A stretch of 38,676 bases of DNA from Flavobacteriaceae bacterium (GCA_947373225.1 CANBWX010000018.1:1-38676), one strand, 5' to 3'. Positions 24,789 through 34,118 are shown, counted from the first letter of the stretch. Notes: generated by a model from the sequence alone, not told the origin. A program made the numbers and translations.

Positions 24789-24844
24789 CTGAAATCTGAA
24801 ACCTGCTGTCTGAATTCTGAAACCTGCAATCTGTTACCTGCTAT
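24789..24844 (+). repeat. Array of degenerate 7-bp repeats (right arm, runs into xerD)
   Basis: Eight in-register 7-bp units run from 24789: CTGAAAT, CTGAAAC, CTGCTGT, CTGAATT, CTGAAAC, CTGCAAT, CTGTTAC and CTGCTAT. The last two units contain the xerD stop codon and its final codons. The array is inverted relative to the one at 24631-24672. Confidence 0.85.
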
Positions 24845-25745
24845 CCGACTCCTTTCTAGGATGAAAAGTGTTGATTACTTCGGTCAAAAATTTCCTATCA
24901 AGATGCACATAGATTTCCGTGGTGGTAATTGATTCGTGACCAAGCATGAGCTGAATTGAACGCAAATCGGCACCATTTTCGAGAAGATGTGTGGCAAACG
25001 AATGCCGCAATGTGTGTGGACTTATGCTTTTATTCAAATTTATCAGAACTGCTAAGTCTTTGATAATCGTAAAAATCATGGCTCTAGAAAGTTGTGCTCC
25101 TCTCCTATTTAGAAATAAAGTATCCTCAAAACCTTTTTTTATATTCAAATCATTTCGGGAAGTTTCTCTATAAATCTGAATGTATTTTTGAGTTAAATTC
25201 CCAATAGGCACAAAACGCTGTTTATTTCCTTTTCCGGTAATTTTTATGAAGCCTTCATCAAAAAATAAATCAGAAATTTTTAGGGAAACCAGTTCAGAAA
25301 CTCGAAGTCCACAACCATACAAAGTTTCGAGCATAGCGCGATTGCGTTCGCCTTCGTTTGTGGATAAATCGATTGCCGAAATCAATGAATCAATTTCTTC
25401 TACTGATAAAGTATCAGGAAGTTTTCTGCCAGTTTTAGGAGTTTCTATTAATTCTAAAGGATTGTCTTGCCGATAATCTTCGAAAATCAAATAGCTAAAG
25501 AAACTTTTTAATCCAGAAATAATTCGGGCTTGCGAACGAGGATTAACTTCTTTTGAAAAACTATAAATAAATTGTTGAATGGTTTCTTCTGAAATTTTTA
25601 TTGGCGAAACGACTATAGCTTTTTCATCCAAAAAAAGACATAACCGTTCAATATCGAAAGAATAATTCTCGATGGTGTTTTTAGACAAACCTCTTTCGAT
25701 TCTTAAATAGGATTGATAACTTTTGATATGCGTTTTCCAATTCAT
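24834..25745 (-). CDS. xerD: Site-specific tyrosine recombinase XerD
   Basis: The 303-aa recombinase resolves chromosome dimers at dif together with XerC. The N-terminal SAM-like domain (about 3-90) opens with the XerD-like segment SYLRIERGLSKNTIENYSFD. The catalytic residues are all present: R148 in GCGLRVSEL, K172 in GKGNK, H244 and R247 in HTLRHSFATH, H270 in MLGHES, and nucleophile Y279 in IYVHLD. The XerD rather than XerC call rests on the N-terminus. The last three codons (D-S-R) and the stop are read from the 7-bp repeat array, so the C-terminal tail may differ between strains. The gene appears monocistronic. Confidence 0.92.
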   Translation of the reverse strand: MNWKTHIKSYQSYLRIERGLSKNTIENYSFDIERLCLFLDEKAIVVSPIKISEETIQQFIYSFSKEVNPRSQARIISGLKSFFSYLIFEDYRQDNPLELIETPKTGRKLPDTLSVEEIDSLISAIDLSTNEGERNRAMLETLYGCGLRVSELVSLKISDLFFDEGFIKITGKGNKQRFVPIGNLTQKYIQIYRETSRNDLNIKKGFEDTLFLNRRGAQLSRAMIFTIIKDLAVLINLNKSISPHTLRHSFATHLLENGADLRSIQLMLGHESITTTEIYVHLDRKFLTEVINTFHPRKESDSR

Positions 25746-25777
25746 ACCACAATATAAAACTTTTTTTGGACATAAAA

Positions 25778-25801
25778 AAAACCACGCAAATTACGTGGTT
25801 T
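25778..25801 (-). terminator. Intrinsic terminator of the beta-barrel gene
   Basis: The stem AAACCACG/CGTGGTTT (25779-25786 with 25794-25801) is followed on the minus strand by a T-run. It lies between the beta-barrel gene and xerD. Confidence 0.8.
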
Positions 25802-25822
25802 AAGATATTAGAATTCTATAAA

Positions 25823-26380
25823 TTAGAGTTTGTAATTAACTCCAATAAATAAACCGCTTATCGTCATTTTCACACCGTCAATGGGGTTTTTAATCAAATT
25901 TGTTATTCCTAAATTGTATTTCAAATCAGCACTAAAATTTTTAGTAACATCAAATGAACCCCCAAAATCAAAACCAACACCCATAGTATTTGTCATTGTT
26001 CCTGCCCCATTATCTAAATCAACTAATAAATCTGGACCTGTCAAAAGACTAAATTTCTCTGTAATATAATATTTTGCCAAAAGAGGTATTTGTAATTGTT
26101 TTGAATTTTTAATAAATACTATTAGAGCCTCTGGTTGAATATGAAATTTTTCAGAAGCTGTTATATCAACTAATGCACCTAAATAAACGCCAGTTTCCGA
26201 AGTAGTATGGGTAATGTCTGGAGGTATTGTATTTGGGTCTAAAGAACCTCGAGCACTACCAGGTATAAAAATTTTAGCTGTTGCGAAATCAACACCTGCT
26301 TTAAAACCAAACTTTGCATTCTGTGCATTTGCGAATCCAAAAGCTAACAAAACAACCACTAGTAAAATATATTTTTTCAT
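25823..26380 (-). CDS. Outer-membrane beta-barrel protein (porin family type)
   Basis: The 185-aa protein has a signal peptide (MKKYILLVVVLLAFGFANAQ). Alternating beta strands follow, starting with FGFKAGVDFAT, through GVYLGALVDITASEKFHIQP and KYYITEKFSLLTGPDLLVDL. It ends with SGLFIGVNYKL, an aromatic-rich last strand as in outer-membrane barrels. This matches the small OMP_b-brl family common in Bacteroidota; ligand or function is unknown. It has its own -7 element and terminator and is probably monocistronic. The start ATG is 16 bp from the predicted transcript start. Confidence 0.82.
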   Translation of the reverse strand: MKKYILLVVVLLAFGFANAQNAKFGFKAGVDFATAKIFIPGSARGSLDPNTIPPDITHTTSETGVYLGALVDITASEKFHIQPEALIVFIKNSKQLQIPLLAKYYITEKFSLLTGPDLLVDLDNGAGTMTNTMGVGFDFGGSFDVTKNFSADLKYNLGITNLIKNPIDGVKMTISGLFIGVNYKL

Positions 26381-26400
26381 CTTTGATTTTTTAAAATTAA

Positions 26401-26476
26401 CACAAAATTAGCCCGTTTTTTTTATAGAAAATAAATATTCTACATATTTAATAAAAATAAACGGGCTAATTTTGTG
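26401..26476. repeat. 18-bp perfect inverted repeat carrying mirrored -7 elements
   Basis: CACAAAATTAGCCCGTTT (26401-26418) is the exact reverse complement of 26459-26476, and the match continues with small gaps for about 7 bp inward. Each arm holds TAATTTTG, a perfect -7 element, pointing outward: minus strand 26410-26403 toward the beta-barrel gene, plus strand 26464-26475 region toward a gap with no gene. The 40-bp centre is very AT-rich. Confidence 0.8.
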
Positions 26477-26571
26477 CGATTTGAAATAATAGATTTCTAA
26501 AAACTAATATTTACTTCAAAGTGTCATTAAAACAGTAATTTAGAAATTATTGCTATTGAATTAACTATCAA

Positions 26572-27327
26572 TTACTTTTGTTTTTTCCAATTCAGATGCT
26601 GCCCTAAAATTAGTTTGATATTCCATACATCCGAACTTAGAGTTGTTCCGTGACCTATTCCAAATTCAAATTCATGTTTATCATCTAAATATAAATCGGT
26701 TACAAGATAAAACTGATGCGTTTGTAATTCCAGTTTTTCCCAATTCAAAGGATTTCCTGTTACACCGTAATATTCAATTCCCAAAGAACATATTGGATTC
26801 ACAGCATAGGAATATTTAATATTTGGCGAAAAAGAAACTTCTTTTGTCTTAAAAGAGCCATCGAAAGTAGGATTAAATGAAAAGTAATTTTTACCAATCG
26901 TTTTATCAAAAATGGGTCTAATTTCATAATCCGCATCATATTTATTCGTTAAAGCATCTTTTATAACTCCGGTTTCTAACGATAAACTTGTTCCAAAAAA
27001 CCAATTCCATGAAGTTGGAACTGTAACTCTAGGCCGGATGTGGCTTCCCATATAGTTATAAATACCTCTATTAATTCTATTGAATAAATAAAATCCCATT
27101 TCAAAATTATCTGTAATTCCAGTAGTAATCTCTAATGTTTCATGCAATGGATTCGTAAAATTGCTTTCGTTTTTTGGTCCCTTTGGCGAAATATTGCTAT
27201 GTAATTCAAAAATGGTAGTGTTTTTTGGTGTTGAAGGCGAAGAATAAACTTGGACTTCGTAGTTTTCTTGTGCTTTTAAGGTAATTGTTGAAATTAAACA
27301 AAGTAATAAAATAATTTTTTCCTTCAT
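26572..27327 (-). CDS. Predicted outer-membrane beta-barrel protein, function unknown
   Basis: I do not recognise a named family. The 251-aa product has a signal peptide (about 1-19, ending LKAQ). It then alternates polar and aromatic residues in strand-like stretches, for example EITTGITDNFEMGFYLFNRI and FEFGIGHGTTLSSDVWNIKL, as in transporter-like barrels. An early NTTIFELHSN segment resembles the N-terminus of such proteins. No catalytic motif is seen. It lies 135 bp downstream of the LytTR regulator on the same strand and has a TAAATTTG -7 element (27393-27386), so it may be transcribed alone or with the two-component genes. Confidence 0.7.
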   Translation of the reverse strand: MKEKIILLLCLISTITLKAQENYEVQVYSSPSTPKNTTIFELHSNISPKGPKNESNFTNPLHETLEITTGITDNFEMGFYLFNRINRGIYNYMGSHIRPRVTVPTSWNWFFGTSLSLETGVIKDALTNKYDADYEIRPIFDKTIGKNYFSFNPTFDGSFKTKEVSFSPNIKYSYAVNPICSLGIEYYGVTGNPLNWEKLELQTHQFYLVTDLYLDDKHEFEFGIGHGTTLSSDVWNIKLILGQHLNWKKQK

Positions 27328-27462
27328 ATTTAAGTAGATAGCTTATTTAATAAAATTTAACTCGAAATCATTGAATAATGAGCCACAAATTTAGCAAAAC
27401 ATAAAACTATTTACTTGTTTTATTTAATCTTTAATCCCCTCCAATATTAAAGGATTAGGTAG

Positions 27463-28164
27463 TTATTCTAAAATTCGACTCTTAACATCTTTACTATAAT
27501 TTCGCCCAATTGGAATTGTATAAGAATGTATTTGAATTCTATTTCCTTCGATAAATTTCACTTTATCAATTGCTATGGTATAGGATTTATGAATTCGTAT
27601 AAACCGATCCAAAGGCAATTCTTCGGACAATGAAGTTAAAGATTTATGGGTAATATAGGTTTTATCAACAGTGATAACCTTTATATATTCCTTCATTCCT
27701 TCGATAAAAAGGATTTCGTCAATATTTATTTTTACCATTTTTTTATCTACTTTGATAAAAATATGTGAATCAATTCGAACAGATTCAATTTTTATATTGT
27801 TTTTTAGGTTGAATTCAGTTGTAATTTTATTGATACATTTTATAAATCGTGGTAATGGTATTGGTTTTACTAAATAATCCAAAACTTCTAAATCATAACT
27901 TTCGGCAGCAAATTCTCTAAAAGCAGTAGTGATAACAACTTTGGTTTTATTTTCAATCAAACTGATTAATTCAAAGCCTGTCATCATTGGCATATTTATA
28001 TCTAAAAACACTGTATCAACTACATTATTGTTTATAAAATCCAAGGCTTCCAATGCATTGTTAAATGTACCAATAACTTCAAAATCATGAAAATTTACAA
28101 AGTAATTTTGTAATACTTTTAAAGCCAAAGGTTCATCGTCAACCAAAACACATTTAATCTTCAT
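27463..28164 (-). CDS. LytTR family response regulator
   Basis: The 233-aa regulator has a receiver domain (about 2-118) with acidic pocket D9-D10, phospho-acceptor D55 in VFLDINMP, and the conserved Lys in LVKPIP. A LytTR DNA-binding domain (about 135-233) follows, with EGMKEYIKV and RIHKSYTIAIDKV. LytTR proteins bind two short direct repeats about one 21-22 bp step apart. The gene overlaps the upstream kinase by 11 nt, so they are translationally coupled. The likely target is the divergent susC promoter, where such repeats are seen (29375-29410). Confidence 0.92.
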   Translation of the reverse strand: MKIKCVLVDDEPLALKVLQNYFVNFHDFEVIGTFNNALEALDFINNNVVDTVFLDINMPMMTGFELISLIENKTKVVITTAFREFAAESYDLEVLDYLVKPIPLPRFIKCINKITTEFNLKNNIKIESVRIDSHIFIKVDKKMVKINIDEILFIEGMKEYIKVITVDKTYITHKSLTSLSEELPLDRFIRIHKSYTIAIDKVKFIEGNRIQIHSYTIPIGRNYSKDVKSRILE

Positions 28165-29203
28165 TATTTATAGGTATTTGTAAACGGATGATGTAAAAGT
28201 CAAATTTTACTTGATGTTCTAAGGAATATTTATTTTTAAAAATTAATTTCAATCTCTTTTTAGTATTGGTTAAACCAATGCCTTTGTGATTTTTAAAACT
28301 TTGTGAAAGTACAAAATTATTTATTATTTCAAAATGCAAGAAGTCATCAATAATCTTGCAATTTATCTTTATCTTAAGTCTATTATTGTTATATCCGCCG
28401 TGTTTAAAAGCATTTTCCAGAAGTGAGATAAGTAATAATGGAGGAACTTTTGCCTCATCAACATTTGAGCCTATATTTATTGTTACTTCTACGTTTACAA
28501 AACGAAGTTTTTCAATTTCTATATAATTTTGGATGTAATCAATTTCTTTGATTAATGGAACAAATTTAGTTCCTTCGACATCATACAATACATATTCCAT
28601 CAATTTTGAAAGTTTTATAATTACATCCGGAACTTTGTCTGAGGATTCAAGCGATAAAGCATACAAATTATTTAAGGTATTGAAGAAAAAATGGGGCTGA
28701 ATTTGATTTTTTAAATATTTCAATTTGGTTTTAAATTGATTTTCTCTCAAAGCTCGGTTACGATCTCTTTCTTTTAGCCATGTTAATGTTAAATATATAG
28801 AAGATGCCATTGCCAGAACATATAATTCGCCAATACAAACTGCAACAATATGATTGATTTCGAAAGGTTTATATTCCCTATTAGCTTCTGGCCAAATATT
28901 TTCTGAAATAATATAATATGTCATTCCAGTTTTTAATAAATAAACCACAATTAAACTTAAAATTAGTGCAAATGTGTACTTATAATACTTTGAAGTCAAT
29001 ACATATCTTGGTACTAAAACAAACAAATTAAAATACACCAAAGGAATATGAAGAGCAAATTCTATAATATTCGATTTGAATGAATAGCCGTAATCATTAA
29101 AATAGGCTCCCCAACGCAAAAAGTTTAATGAAAAATAGACACTCCAAAACCAAAAATGATTTTGAATCTTGATATCGAACTTCATTTCTTTTATTTTATT
29201 CAT
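28154..29203 (-). CDS. LytS-type sensor histidine kinase
   Basis: The 349-aa kinase has four predicted membrane helices in the first about 145 residues. A His_kinase domain follows, with phospho-acceptor H171 in NQIQPHFFFNTLNNL. The ATPase domain has the N box LLENAFKHGG and the GIGLTNTKKRL glycine motif. It has no large periplasmic sensor, so it probably senses through its membrane part or a partner. The frame starts at 29203; an internal Met at residue 7 (29185) is possible. It overlaps the response regulator and is divergent from susC. Confidence 0.92.
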   Translation of the reverse strand: MNKIKEMKFDIKIQNHFWFWSVYFSLNFLRWGAYFNDYGYSFKSNIIEFALHIPLVYFNLFVLVPRYVLTSKYYKYTFALILSLIVVYLLKTGMTYYIISENIWPEANREYKPFEINHIVAVCIGELYVLAMASSIYLTLTWLKERDRNRALRENQFKTKLKYLKNQIQPHFFFNTLNNLYALSLESSDKVPDVIIKLSKLMEYVLYDVEGTKFVPLIKEIDYIQNYIEIEKLRFVNVEVTINIGSNVDEAKVPPLLLISLLENAFKHGGYNNNRLKIKINCKIIDDFLHFEIINNFVLSQSFKNHKGIGLTNTKKRLKLIFKNKYSLEHQVKFDFYIIRLQIPINNED

Positions 29204-29374
29204 TTCAAAAACACAATTTATGCACTACTGAAAAACAGACTTTTTTACTCCTGCAACTTTAATCATTTTAACAATAAAAAAACAGATTTTTTAAATAAAA
29301 AATTAAAAATAAATTAAAACGATTAAAAATAAATATAAGAAAACGTTTTCGTAAAACACATTATTGATTAAAAA

Positions 29375-29410
29375 GTGTCGTTGGTTTAAACTTTTTAGTC
29401 GTTGGTATAA
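29375..29410 (+). promoter_or_regulatory. Candidate LytTR binding site upstream of susC
   Basis: Two direct copies of GTCGTTGGT (29377-29385 and 29398-29406) are 21 bp apart start to start, leaving 12 bp between. Their GTT core and spacing fit LytTR sites, which are 9-bp direct repeats 12-13 bp apart. A weak -7-like TAAATTTA (29439-29446) downstream would place the repeats roughly 47-76 bp before the transcript start. Confidence 0.6.
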
Positions 29411-29473
29411 TTTATTTTTTTTAGAATATCAGTACCAATAAATTTACACCATTACTAACAAAAACAATTAAAA

Positions 29474-32400
29474 ATGAAAAAAATTATTTTAATCTTTATG
29501 ATTATTTTTACTGCGCAAGTAACTTTTGCCCAAGTAAAAACTGTCAAAGGCTCAGTATCGGACACAGCGGGTTTACCATTACCTGGTGCGTCTATTGTAG
29601 TACAAGGGGAATCAAAAGGTACTGTTACCGATATTGACGGTAATTTTTCAATCCAAGTACAAAAAGGAAAAATTTTGAAAATTTCCTTTATCGGATTAGA
29701 AACACAAAATATCGTAGTTGGCGATGAAAACATGGTTAAAGTTAAATTGACGGAAGCTGCTTCAACTGCACTTACCGAAGTTGTCGTGACATCATTAGGT
29801 ATTAAAAAAACTAGAAAGTCGCTTACTTATTCAGCACAAGAGTTAAAATCTGAAGAACTTACAAGAGCAAAAGATGCCAACATCATCAATACTATTGCTG
29901 GTAAAATTGCTGGTGTTGCAGTTACAAAAAGTGCTGGTGGTACAGGTGGATCTACAAAGGTTACTATTCGTGGTAACTCATCCGTGTCAAACAACCAACC
30001 ACTTTATGTTATTGACGGTATCCCAATGTTGAATGTTTCTACTTCTCAACCCAATGAGGCTTTTGGTAGTATGCAAGGAGGGAACCGTGATGGTGGTGAT
30101 ATTGCCTCATTGATAAATCCTGAGGATTACGACGGAATGACTATTTTAAAAGGAGCATCGGCTGCTGCTTTATATGGTTCACAAGGTGCAAGAGGGGTGA
30201 TTATTCTTAATTCAAAAAAAATAAAAGAAGGCACGACTGTTATCACAGCTTCTTCTAACAGTACTTTTGAATCGGCTGCTTATTTGCCTAAATTTCAAAC
30301 CGATTATATTGCACAACCAGGTGCTGATACTTCATGGGGAGCTAAACAAGCTACTCCTGATTATGTGAAAAATTTCTTCCAAACTGGTACTACTCAAATC
30401 ACAGCTTTTAATATTGGTACAGCTACAGCTAATTCTTCTACCTATTTTTCGTATGCTAATACTGCTGCTAAAGGAATTATACCAACAAATGATTTGTCGA
30501 AAAATAATTTTGGTTTAAAACAAATATTTAAAGCATTTGACAATAAATTGACAATTAACGTAAACGCAAATTATGTAGTTCAAAACATAGATAATAAACC
30601 AACAAATGGATATTATTTTAACCCGTTGACTGGCTTGTACTTGATGCCAAGAGGAAATGACATTAATACTTATAAAAATAATTTTGAAGTTTTTGATCCT
30701 GTTAGAAATATGATGTCTCAAAACTGGATGACTAATAGAGATATTGAGCAAAATCCTTATTGGATTTTAAACCGAAATAAGTCTATTGATAAAAACAACT
30801 ATTTTAATGGTGCTTTAGGATTAAATTATAAAGCTAACAATTGGTTGAGTATTGGTTCTCGTTTTAATTATGATAAAATTGATAGTCAATATGAAAAATC
30901 TATCTATGCAACAACTCAAGGTACTTTATCAGGTCCAAATGGTAGATATATTTTGATTAACAATTCAAGTATTCAAAAATACGGCGATTTAATTGCGACC
31001 ATCAACACTAAGTTTAACGACGATTTCACTTTCAATGCAAATATTGGAACGAGTATAACAGATCAATTTTTGAATGATGAAAATGTAAGTGATTCAGACC
31101 CTGCAGGTTTAGGAATTGCGAACTGGTTTACAACACATAATTTCAATTCTACCGCAGGTTTGTATCAAAACTACGGAGCTAGAAAACAAACTCAATCTAT
31201 TTTTGCTGCAACTACTTTTGGATATAAAAACTTTTTATATGCTGATGTAACAGCAAGAAAAGACTGGTCATCAGCATTAGTAAATGCTCAACAAGCTCCT
31301 GTATATCCTTCGCTTGGTATAACAACAATCTTGTCCGAAATTATTAAATTTCCAGAAGCTATTTCTTTTGCAAAAATAAGAGCATCTGTAGCTGAAGTAG
31401 GTAATGATATTCCAAATTTCATTTCTTCTCCAGTAAATTTATTTTCTTCGGCAAATCCTGGTCAATCTTCACCTCTAGCCGGACCACAATTTGGCACTAC
31501 TTTGAAACCAGAACGCCAAAGTTCATTTGAAATTGGTACAGAATGGAGATTCGCAAATAATAGATTTGGTTTTGAATTAACGTATTACAACAACAAAACC
31601 AAAAATCAATTACTTTCAATTCCTGCTCCTGCTACAAACCCAGAAGGATATACAAACTATGCTTTTAATGCGGGTGTAATTTCAAATCAAGGTATCGAAG
31701 CTGTAGTTTCTGCTAAAATTGTAAAATTGGATAATTTCTCTTGGGATGCAAATGTTAACTTTTCTAAAAATGTTAATAAAGTAACAAACTTGCCCCAATC
31801 TCTAGGAGGAACTGTTGTTTTGACCCCTCCTGGAGTAAATAACTATAGATACGCATTATACAATAACCAACCATTTGGTGTAATTGAAGGTATTAACATT
31901 GCTCGTGACAGTCAAGGAAGAGTCTTGTTAAATGCTGATGGAACTATCCAAAAAACAGGTTTTCAAAAAGTAGGTAATTCCAATCCAAATTTTATGTTGG
32001 GATTTCAAAATTCATTCAAATATCATAACTATTTCTTGAATGTAACTATCGACGGACGATTTGGTGGTAATGTAATGAGTTTGACCGAAGCTACCAACGA
32101 CGAATTTGGAGTTTCGAAAGCCACAGGCGATGCCAGAAATGCTGGTGGAGTTACTATTAATGCTGTTTATCCTGACGGTACTGCCTATGCTGGGAAATAC
32201 CCTGCCGCTAGTTACTATTCTCAAGTGGGTGGCAGAGCTGGAGCAACTGGCGAATATGTGTATGATGCAACTAATGTAAGTTTAAGAGAGTTAGCTTTGG
32301 GTTATACATTCAAATTAGATCAAAATAAATTCTTGAAAGCGGCTAGTTTATCTTTAGTTGGTAGAAACTTACTTTTCATCTACAAAAAAGCACCATTCGA

Positions 32401-32503
32401 TCCAAATATTTCTTTAAGTACCGGTAATGGTTTACAAGGTATCGATGTATATGCTATGCCATCTACTAGAAGTATCGGTCTAAACTTAAATATAACATTC
32501 TAA
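29474..32503 (+). CDS. SusC/RagA family TonB-linked outer-membrane transporter
   Basis: The 1009-aa SusC-type transporter has a signal peptide (about 1-20, ending TFAQ) and a CarboxypepD_reg-like domain (about 24-100, VKGSVSDTAGLPLPGASIVV). The TonB-box-like region TALTEVVVTSLGI follows. The plug has the SusC-typical VTIRGNSSVSNNQPLYVIDG segment, then a C-terminal barrel. It imports oligosaccharides across the outer membrane with its SusD lid. It starts the PUL operon; susD begins 11 bp after its stop. Linkage to a GH20 hexosaminidase and a glucosamine-6-phosphate deaminase points to chitooligosaccharide or another GlcNAc-containing glycan. Confidence 0.94.
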   Translation: MKKIILIFMIIFTAQVTFAQVKTVKGSVSDTAGLPLPGASIVVQGESKGTVTDIDGNFSIQVQKGKILKISFIGLETQNIVVGDENMVKVKLTEAASTALTEVVVTSLGIKKTRKSLTYSAQELKSEELTRAKDANIINTIAGKIAGVAVTKSAGGTGGSTKVTIRGNSSVSNNQPLYVIDGIPMLNVSTSQPNEAFGSMQGGNRDGGDIASLINPEDYDGMTILKGASAAALYGSQGARGVIILNSKKIKEGTTVITASSNSTFESAAYLPKFQTDYIAQPGADTSWGAKQATPDYVKNFFQTGTTQITAFNIGTATANSSTYFSYANTAAKGIIPTNDLSKNNFGLKQIFKAFDNKLTINVNANYVVQNIDNKPTNGYYFNPLTGLYLMPRGNDINTYKNNFEVFDPVRNMMSQNWMTNRDIEQNPYWILNRNKSIDKNNYFNGALGLNYKANNWLSIGSRFNYDKIDSQYEKSIYATTQGTLSGPNGRYILINNSSIQKYGDLIATINTKFNDDFTFNANIGTSITDQFLNDENVSDSDPAGLGIANWFTTHNFNSTAGLYQNYGARKQTQSIFAATTFGYKNFLYADVTARKDWSSALVNAQQAPVYPSLGITTILSEIIKFPEAISFAKIRASVAEVGNDIPNFISSPVNLFSSANPGQSSPLAGPQFGTTLKPERQSSFEIGTEWRFANNRFGFELTYYNNKTKNQLLSIPAPATNPEGYTNYAFNAGVISNQGIEAVVSAKIVKLDNFSWDANVNFSKNVNKVTNLPQSLGGTVVLTPPGVNNYRYALYNNQPFGVIEGINIARDSQGRVLLNADGTIQKTGFQKVGNSNPNFMLGFQNSFKYHNYFLNVTIDGRFGGNVMSLTEATNDEFGVSKATGDARNAGGVTINAVYPDGTAYAGKYPAASYYSQVGGRAGATGEYVYDATNVSLRELALGYTFKLDQNKFLKAASLSLVGRNLLFIYKKAPFDPNISLSTGNGLQGIDVYAMPSTRSIGLNLNITF

Positions 32504-32514
32504 TAACGATCAAT

Positions 32515-34095
32515 ATGATACTAAATAAAATAAAAACAACTGTAATTTGCTCTTCACTACTTTTAGCAGTAGGCTGCACAAATGATTTTCAAAACATTAA
32601 TACAAACCCTTATGGTTTTACTAATGCGCAACTAGAACAAGATTTCAATAATATCAAAGTGCCATTTACAACCGCTTTTAATGGTGTTTTTAATACTCTA
32701 CATTGGAAATATCAATTACAGCAAAATCTTAATGCTGATTTATGGTCAGGTTATATGGCTACTCCTACTCCATTTGCTGGCGGATCAAATAATTCTACTT
32801 ATAATTTAGTAGATGGATGGAACGGTTTCGTTTGGAATTTGGGTTATACGGATGTAATGGCAAATTTGTACAAAGTTGCAAATCTTACAAAAGGCAAGTA
32901 TGATCAAATATATGCTATTTCTTTAATTCTTAAAGTGGAAGCTATGCAACGTATGACAGATGTATATGGTCCAATCGTGTATTCAAAATTCGGAACAACA
33001 GATCCTATCGTAGCTTATGATTCTCAACAAGACGTATATAATCAAATGTTTTCAGAGTTAGATTTTGCAGTTACCGAATTAACAAAACGAGCAGATGCTG
33101 GGGAAGCAACAATTTTTGCAGGAACAGATATGACAGGTTACGGAGGAGATTACAAACAATGGATAAAATATGCCAATTCTTTGCGATTGCGTTTAGCTAC
33201 ACGAATTGTTAAAGTTAATGCTGCTTTAGCTAAAACCCAAGCTGAAAAGGCTATGGCTCAAAAATATGGTGTTTTAATTGTTAAAAACGATATTGCAAAA
33301 ATTGTGTATCCATCTACATTTATCGACCCTATTCAAACAATTACTCATGCTTGGGGAGATATTAGAATGTCTGCCGATGTGGAATCGATTATGGGAGGTT
33401 ACAATGATCCTCGTTTGGCTAAATACTGTGCAACATCTGCTGATTTTCCGGGACAATATAGAGGGGTTAGAACAGGGATTAACATTGTGGCAAAATCAGA
33501 CAGAACGGGCATGTCAGAAATAGGACCAATTGTTTATGGAAATGAAAAAGTGCTAATGTCAACTGCCGAAGTATATTTTCTAAGAGCCGAAGGCGCATTA
33601 AGAGGATGGAATATGGGTGGAACAGCCCAAGGATTATATGAGCAAGGAATACAAGCTTCTTTCGACCAACAAGGTGTTTCTAATTCTGCTACTTATATTG
33701 CTGACAATACATCAACAGCTAAAAACTTTGTAGATGTTAAAGATGCTACAAATAACGGAACAGCAGTAAATAATGTAACCATAGCATGGGACAATACTGC
33801 AAATAATGAAGTAAAACTTCAAAAAATTATTACCCAAAAATGGATTGCTGGTTTCCCAGAAGGACAAGAAGCATGGTCAGAATACAGAAGAACAGGTTAT
33901 CCAAAACTTTTTCCAGTAGTTGTAAACTTAAGTGGAGGTTCAATTACTACTCTGTATGGTGCAAGAAGAATTAATTTTCCTCAATCTGAAAAAGATGGGA
34001 ATCCTGGAGGTTTAGCAACAGGACTAACATTGCTTGGTGGTGCTGATACTGGTGGAACCAGACTTTGGTGGGATACAACTGGAACAAATTTCTAA
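32515..34095 (+). CDS. SusD/RagB family glycan-binding lipoprotein
   Basis: The 526-aa surface lipoprotein has a lipobox ending at Cys21 (LLLAVGC). The NDFQNINTNPYGFT segment that follows is typical of the SusD-like_2 branch. Helical repeat regions include EAMQRMTDVYGPIVYSKFG and the STAEVYFLRAEGALRGWNMG TPR-like segment. RINFPQSEKDGNPGG lies near the C-terminus. SusD proteins bind glycan and form the lid of the SusC channel. Aromatic binding residues cannot be identified with confidence. The gene is 11 bp after susC and is followed by a strong hairpin that may limit read-through into nagB. Confidence 0.92.
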   Translation: MILNKIKTTVICSSLLLAVGCTNDFQNINTNPYGFTNAQLEQDFNNIKVPFTTAFNGVFNTLHWKYQLQQNLNADLWSGYMATPTPFAGGSNNSTYNLVDGWNGFVWNLGYTDVMANLYKVANLTKGKYDQIYAISLILKVEAMQRMTDVYGPIVYSKFGTTDPIVAYDSQQDVYNQMFSELDFAVTELTKRADAGEATIFAGTDMTGYGGDYKQWIKYANSLRLRLATRIVKVNAALAKTQAEKAMAQKYGVLIVKNDIAKIVYPSTFIDPIQTITHAWGDIRMSADVESIMGGYNDPRLAKYCATSADFPGQYRGVRTGINIVAKSDRTGMSEIGPIVYGNEKVLMSTAEVYFLRAEGALRGWNMGGTAQGLYEQGIQASFDQQGVSNSATYIADNTSTAKNFVDVKDATNNGTAVNNVTIAWDNTANNEVKLQKIITQKWIAGFPEGQEAWSEYRRTGYPKLFPVVVNLSGGSITTLYGARRINFPQSEKDGNPGGLATGLTLLGGADTGGTRLWWDTTGTNF

Positions 34096-34118
34096 AAAAT
34101 ATTGGAATAAATAAATCT

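Noticed and set aside
24631..24844. CRISPR-like array near xerD
   Set aside because: The repeats are 7 bp, degenerate and without spacers, and no cas genes are present.
26401..26476. Insertion sequence or MITE ends
   Set aside because: The inverted arms are explained by mirrored promoter elements; no target-site duplication or transposase remnant was seen, though a very small mobile element is not excluded.
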